Assembly (NCBI GenBank): GCA_973895155.1
Contig: OZ316892.1
Span: 19,034,001 to 19,098,000, forward strand
Source: Marsupella aquatica
Taxonomy: Eukaryota > Marchantiophyta
Reading direction: 5' to 3'
Length of the DNA stretch: 64,000 nucleotides
The position numbers and the translations under genes were made by a program. This document shows positions 59,310 to 64,000 of the stretch, in pieces (the stretch's first letter is position 1; each line of letters opens with the position of its first letter). The notes under the pieces were generated by a model. The model saw nothing but the letters and a program-made list of their open reading frames with translations. It searched no databases and had not been told where the DNA came from.

Positions 59310-60190
59310 ACATTTTACTTATACCGCCTCAAGTAAATTTGCTCAATGATAAAAACCAAATGAATCTAGTTTACTCAAAAATATATTTGTATGTTTATAA
59401 GCCCTGCAAAAAGGGGGACAAAAGTAGCACAATAACTCATGAACTAAGGAAACAATTCCCACCAAGGAGGTTAGGGGGTCAAATCTAAAGCCCAAATAAG
59501 CTCAATTTCTCATAAATAAATTATAAATGTTCTACCTATTTTCCTGAGATTCTAGGGCATTGATACTTTATGGAATGACTATACGACTTCCAAAAATGTT
59601 TTTACATAATGTTGTTTTTTATAAAGCATTGCTATTGTTACCGGGATTATAGTAATTTTTTCATTATGGAGCCAAGGAAATTCCAATTTTCATAAACATT
59701 GTTGTGGAATACTATTTTCAGAGACCATTGTTCTTGTTATAAATAGTGTTTTTATTAATTTATTGCTATAGAGCTACTTGAAATTTTTTTGGGGAAGTAT
59801 TGTTGAATTCAATTTTTCAGAGAGCACTACTGAAGTTTTTTAGAGAAAAACTACAAGTAATTTTTTGGAAACAAATCTTCCAAAAATCATATTTTGCATA
59901 CAAGGCTGCTCTTGTTACAAAGAACGCTTTGAGTACTTTGCCGAAGCTATGGAATATTTTAAATGTGCATCTTCACTCCATTCCATTTACATTCTCAATT
60001 TGACATTGAGGTGAACACATAATGTTGTTAGACTGATATAAATGTAGGTGAATAATGAATGAGAGAATTTATCATCCATTTGTAGTTGAATTATCTCATG
60101 ATTAGGTGTAAAATGGTATTCCCTTGTCACAGTCCATGGGGATAACCGGGGCAAACGTGCCAGTCCTTCCAGGTTTTTGTTTCCTACATT
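59310..60190 (+). repeat. Dispersed repeat family R3, copy 2 (longer)
   Basis: Starts ccgcctcaagtaaatttgct and ends in cagtccatggggataaccgg then cagtccttccagg. Between them are several degenerate ttNttgttaNaaaNagtNtt units (59,625; 59,735; 59,910). It is longer than copy 1 by internal expansion. No genes. Confidence 0.5.
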
Positions 60191-60930
60191 AGTACTTGTT
60201 TAATAGGATATTTCATCTCAAATATAATCTCTGAATTGAAATGTATCATAGAGTATTGTGATGTGATAAAATAAACCACTTCTTTTGTTGTTGTTTGGAT
60301 TTGCAGTTTTGTTTACATTTTGAAGTAGAGTAGCCGGTCTTCTTTTTCAGGGACGACATCAACAGCGTATGGAGGTAATGAGTTGTTCATATCCATCGAA
60401 ATCAGAATGAAAACAAAAGAGTCCAATAATTCTTCCAAGGTTACAAAACAAATAATTCAGCCGTTTCCTTGGCTCTTTAACCTTAGCTTTTGTTGCATTG
60501 GGGCCCACATCTATAAAGGACAAAGTGTCAGAATTATGCAAGAGAAATCTCGTGTATCTTTGCAAGATCTTCTCCTTTTTAAAAAGTATTCTCAACCATG
60601 TTTACTTACTGTCGACAACAGGTTACAAGAACACACTCTAGTAACCTACAGTAAAACCCATAATACATTCATCAAACCTGGAAATAAAGCTTTCATGAAT
60701 CACAACTTTTGACAAGATCTAATTTTTGAAAATTGAAATCTCAAACTGGTCCATGCATCGGCATGGTTTGTGCTGGGGGCTAACTAAAGTAGTTTTTTAA
60801 TATGATGCACAATCCAGACCTGATAAATACCATTTTAAAAGAAGTATTCTAAAAATATTTATATTTGAGTATTAAAAAGTAATATCTTATTCTGTAAAAT
60901 ACAAGATAAGGAATATTTTCTAATATTGTA
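60191..60930. other. Intergenic, nothing recognised
   Basis: One 109-codon plus frame (60,383-60,712) has no recognisable motif and no supporting splice pattern. AT-rich. Confidence 0.4.
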
Positions 60931-62134
60931 CAGCAAAATACTTGATGGTCCTCTAGGTAAAAAAAATCGTGATGAGCCCCTCACTTTTTAACTATACTTT
61001 ATGGGGCCCCCTGTCCTTCCAACCCATTCTCATGACCTGTGTGTGATTATTTTTTCATTTTTTAATTGTTACATAGTAGTACAACACTACAACTATCTAA
61101 GTCAGTCCACCAAATGTTCTCTTGCTTAAAAAATATATATTATAAGGTATGTAAGAAGTATTAGTCCTTGTCACTCCCATATTCATTTTTCTCATGTTTT
61201 GAAGTGGTTATGCAAGGTAAGAGTACTTAAGGTACGTAATATTACTCTCTTTAGTTAATTATTCTCAAAAGTTTTGGAAGTATTCAAACCTGAAAGTATT
61301 TTTCCATAGCATAGTCTTACCTGAACTTTTGTAAGGTGAACCAATGGTTTTGGGTGCTATCCGGGTGCTATTTGGGTACTATTTTTTAAATGTTGATTTT
61401 TGCAAATAAATCATGTGGACCTTTAAACAATTTTTTGATGCTATTTTGCCATTTTGTTTTGGAAACATTTGACTTGAGCATTTCCTTGGTGTTACTTTTG
61501 TGAAAGTTTTTTTTGTGTCACTTTGAGTCATAGATGTTAATTGTGATATGATTTTGATAGCTAATTTTGTGGTTGTTCTACCAACATTGAGCTCAAATTT
61601 TAAGGTCATATAACTACTTCTACATTTATTTTTATGTGCATCCTAAATTCTCATTTTTATGAATTCAATTGATGCGTTGTGAATTCAATTAATTCCTTGT
61701 GTACAAAGCTAAAGAATAAAAATTGTAATTTAAGTGACTTGTGTAAAATGCCTGAATACTTTACCTAGGTGTTCACATCCATTTTTTCCACACATAACAC
61801 CAAGGAATTGCTCAGGTCTAACATGAATATTTCCAAAAAAATTCTTGGCAAAGTAGCATCAAAGAATTGTTCAAGGCCCACCTAATTTATTTGCAAAAAA
61901 CAATTTTTAAAAAATAGCACCCAAAACGATTGGTTCACCTTACTAAAGTTCACGTAAGACCATTCTTAATTTGGAGAAATAATTTCAGGTATGAGTACTT
62001 CCAAAAAATTGAGAGTGAATAACTAAAGTATTTCAAAACATGAGAGAAATGAAAATGGTATGACAAGGGCTAAATGTTTACTACATACATACATTATAAA
62101 TAATTATGTAAGTATTTTTAAACACGAGTACACT

Positions 62135-62150
62135 AAAAATTGCCTCTAGA
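62135..62150. repeat. Target-site duplication, left copy
   Basis: aaaaattgcctctaga is identical to 63,074-63,089. Confidence 0.93.
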
Positions 62151-63073
62151 AACCCTCTGAAATCCCGCACCTTTGTATGGAGGATACTTGCACAAAGACT
62201 TTTCATAGGCACGCGGGCTCTTAGAATTGGGAAGAGCAAAGGTATGTGCCAAATCTGCTCTACAGAACTGGAATCCATCCCTCACCTCTTCTTTAAATGT
62301 CAATTTGCACGTAAATGCTCGAGTCTGGTGTCTCAGTCTTTTCTTGGTATCATTCTCTGGTCTCTTGCGGATATTATGCAACTGCTTGGCTCTTTCAAAG
62401 GCCCCCGCTTTACGCACACAATCGTGGCCTTCATGGTATATCAAGTCCTGTGGACTTTGTGGAATACCAGAAATGAACAATTTTTCAATCCCCTAATAAG
62501 AAGCTCCTTCAATTTTAATCTAGTCCTCTCTGAAATGGCGGACAACATTCATGGGCTGTGTGAAACTTATGGCCCCTGCCGCAAGCTCTCGAGGCTCCTC
62601 CAGGCCAAGGAAGCAATGCTCAGTGAGAGAAGGAGGTGGTTAGGAAGGAAGGATGCCTTCGTGACATGGTGAAGCGCTTCTTCTCACTGGGCTCTTACTA
62701 GTGGAAGGTAGTGGCTCTTTTACGCTTAGAAGTGAGCTCTGGCTTTCTAGACTAGTTCATTCAACTCATGCTTTTCTATTTTGCCTGTACACTTTCTTGA
62801 CAGCAACTCTTTAGACTGTAGTGGCCTTTCAGTGTGGATCGGTTTGTGGTTTGGTGACTTACAAGGCCTTTAAATGTTAGACAGTTCTGCCTTAGGCTTT
62901 GTCACTCCTACAAGCACTCATGTGCTTTGTGCTCCTTGCCGGCTCTGTCCCATGGGGCCTCGACCCTGGTTGCATGGCCTTTTGGATGTTGTTTTGGCTG
63001 CTTTGGCTTCCTTCCCATGGGTTTTTGTGGGTTTTACTTGAAAAGTACCAAAAAAAGTTCCAGATAAAATTAA
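62151..63073 (+). mobile_element. 5'-truncated LINE insertion with perfect target-site duplication
   Basis: This 923-base insertion is flanked by a perfect 16-base direct repeat and has an A-rich 3' end (aaaattaaaa). Its reading frame is open from the 5' junction to a stop at 62,672. It encodes the C-terminal zf-RVT domain of a plant LINE ORF2: SRTFVWRILAQRLFIGTRAL, then CQICSTELESIPHLFFKCQF (C-x2-C...H-x4-C zinc knuckle), then VLWTLWNTRNEQFF. About 400 bases of 3' UTR follow. Abrupt 5' truncation, A-rich tail and TSD are the marks of target-primed reverse transcription. The intact frame and perfect TSD mean a recent insertion. This copy is dead on arrival because it lacks the endonuclease and RT. 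Confidence 0.92.
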
Positions 63074-63089
63074 AAAAATTGCCTCTAGA
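63074..63089. repeat. Target-site duplication, right copy
   Basis: aaaaattgcctctaga is identical to 62,135-62,150. Confidence 0.93.
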
Positions 63090-63574
63090 GTACATTTGGT
63101 GGACGGACGTAAATAATTGTACAATTATGTTACAAGTACAAAATGAAAAAAATCACACAGGTCATGAGAAAGGGTTATAAGGACAAGGGGCCCATTAAGT
63201 ATATTTGAAAAATGAGGGGTTGGAATATTACCTGGAGGGGGCTATCAAGTATTTTGCTATACCAACCCCAACTACCCGTTCTTTGAATGAATAACGGAGA
63301 GGATAATAAAAATATTATCAAAATATATTCTCTATCCATATTCTTTGAAGGTTAATGAAATGATAAAAAACTCATCATTTTAATAGTTATATATAATATA
63401 CCATTCTCTTTTATGTGCACATCTATCTTCTATGCACATATGTTATGGTGGGGCCATAATATCCATATTTTTTGAATGTAAAATATTTGCATGTACCAGT
63501 TTATATATATCATAGTCATGTCATGAGTTTTTCCCATGCAGATGATGACCATGAATTAGGGTCTGGACCAATGT

Positions 63575-63740
63575 TTTTTTTAGTGGCAAAAATTTGCTAG
63601 ATTCCACCTCCCCAAAAATCCTTAGCCACTTTTGGCGAAAATTGGCTTCTATTTTGCTGGCTCATTAGCCAGTGTTTCACCTAATCCCAGGCCCCATTAG
63701 CCAAAATCTAATGGTCAGTCTTAAATCTAGGGAGATCTGA
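63575..63740 (-). repeat. Dispersed repeat (AGATCTCCC family), near-complete copy
   Basis: On the minus strand it begins gtcagatctccctagattta, continues agattttggctaatggggcc and gccaaaagtggctaaggatt, and ends tctagcaaatttttgccact followed by aaaaaaa. It matches the copy at 750-930 through its length and helps define the family's 3' end. Confidence 0.65.
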
Positions 63741-64000
63741 CGTTCAGAAAATAATTGAATAGAGAATCTTTTGAGCATCTTCTCTCTCACACACTTTACA
63801 TTTGCCAGTGGTTAAAAAAATGAAATCCTTAAAAAATAGGCTGGTCTAGACCTCTAGACCTAAGCTCTTAACAGTAGACTTCAGTTGGTGTTTTTATAAT
63901 AAGATTATTGTATTAAACACCTTATTTTACTGCATCCATTTTATTATGCATTTGGAAACGGCCAGGAACTTACTTCTGGTGGGATTTTACACGACCCTAG

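Larger units (their letters stand above)
60931..63259. mobile_element. Long inverted-repeat element (MITE-like), interrupted by a LINE
   Basis: The left arm 60,931-61,505 is matched in reverse complement by 61,788-62,134 plus 63,090-63,259, once the LINE insertion is removed. The termini are CAGCAAAATACTTGAT (left) and its near complement ATCAAGTATTTTGCTA (right). Both are flanked by TA (60,929-60,930 and 63,260-63,261), as in Tc1/mariner-type insertions, though a 2-base duplication is weak evidence. Further matching anchors include ctcatgacctgtgtg, gtccaccaaatgt, ctcatgttttgaa, aaggtgaaccaatNgttttg then ggtgctat, and attccttggtgtta. The central 280 bases are unique and non-coding. Original size was about 1.4 kb, with no transposase. 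Confidence 0.8.

Overview
The window is nuclear DNA from a land plant. It carries four plant genes with spliceosomal introns and plant-specific signatures: a vacuolar-type acid invertase with the 9-base mini-exon, a plastid HDS (IspG) with the plant-type insert, a tail-anchored M16 peptidase, and an intronless V-ATPase subunit D. Introns are short (roughly 80-1,040 bases). Genes are separated by 5-15 kb of degraded retroelements. Compact introns and the absence of any angiosperm-specific feature fit a seed-free plant (bryophyte or lycophyte grade), but that placement is inference only.

Layout. 1-13,150: decayed mobile DNA, with a tRNA-like SINE at 28-489 (-), a dispersed repeat carrying a conserved AGATCTCCCTAAATTTAAG core, a LINE remnant at about 2,260-4,780 (-), a second SINE at 10,485-10,805 (-) and a copia RNase H end at 12,712-12,945 (-). 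15,585-19,079 (+): acid invertase, 6 exons, 661 aa. 20,390-22,960: an unidentified decayed coding region. 22,980-26,290 (-) and 28,500-29,760 (+): two further LINE remnants. 32,694-33,164 (+): a third SINE, just upstream of HDS. 33,765-38,735 (+): HDS, 13 exons, 752 aa. 38,736-42,140: tandem duplications and a minisatellite. 42,519-50,468 (+): M16 peptidase, 21 exons, 1,014 aa, with two GC-AG introns. 52,643-53,593 (-): V-ATPase subunit D with an unusual C-terminal insertion, preceded by 87-base tandem repeats. 54,400-64,000: gene-free repeat DNA ending in an inverted-repeat element (60,931-63,259) split by a young LINE insertion with a perfect 16-base target-site duplication.

The four genes are independent transcription units, not a pathway cluster. 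Invertase splits sucrose in the vacuole, V-ATPase acidifies that compartment, HDS makes HMBPP for plastid isoprenoids, and the M16 enzyme is a membrane-anchored zinc peptidase of uncertain substrate. All exon joins were worked out by eye from splice sites, reading phase and recalled family sequence; transcription start and polyadenylation sites are not resolved. I found no convincing tRNA, rRNA or CRISPR feature. The nested LINE, the SINE family and the modified V-ATPase subunit are the most interesting observations.
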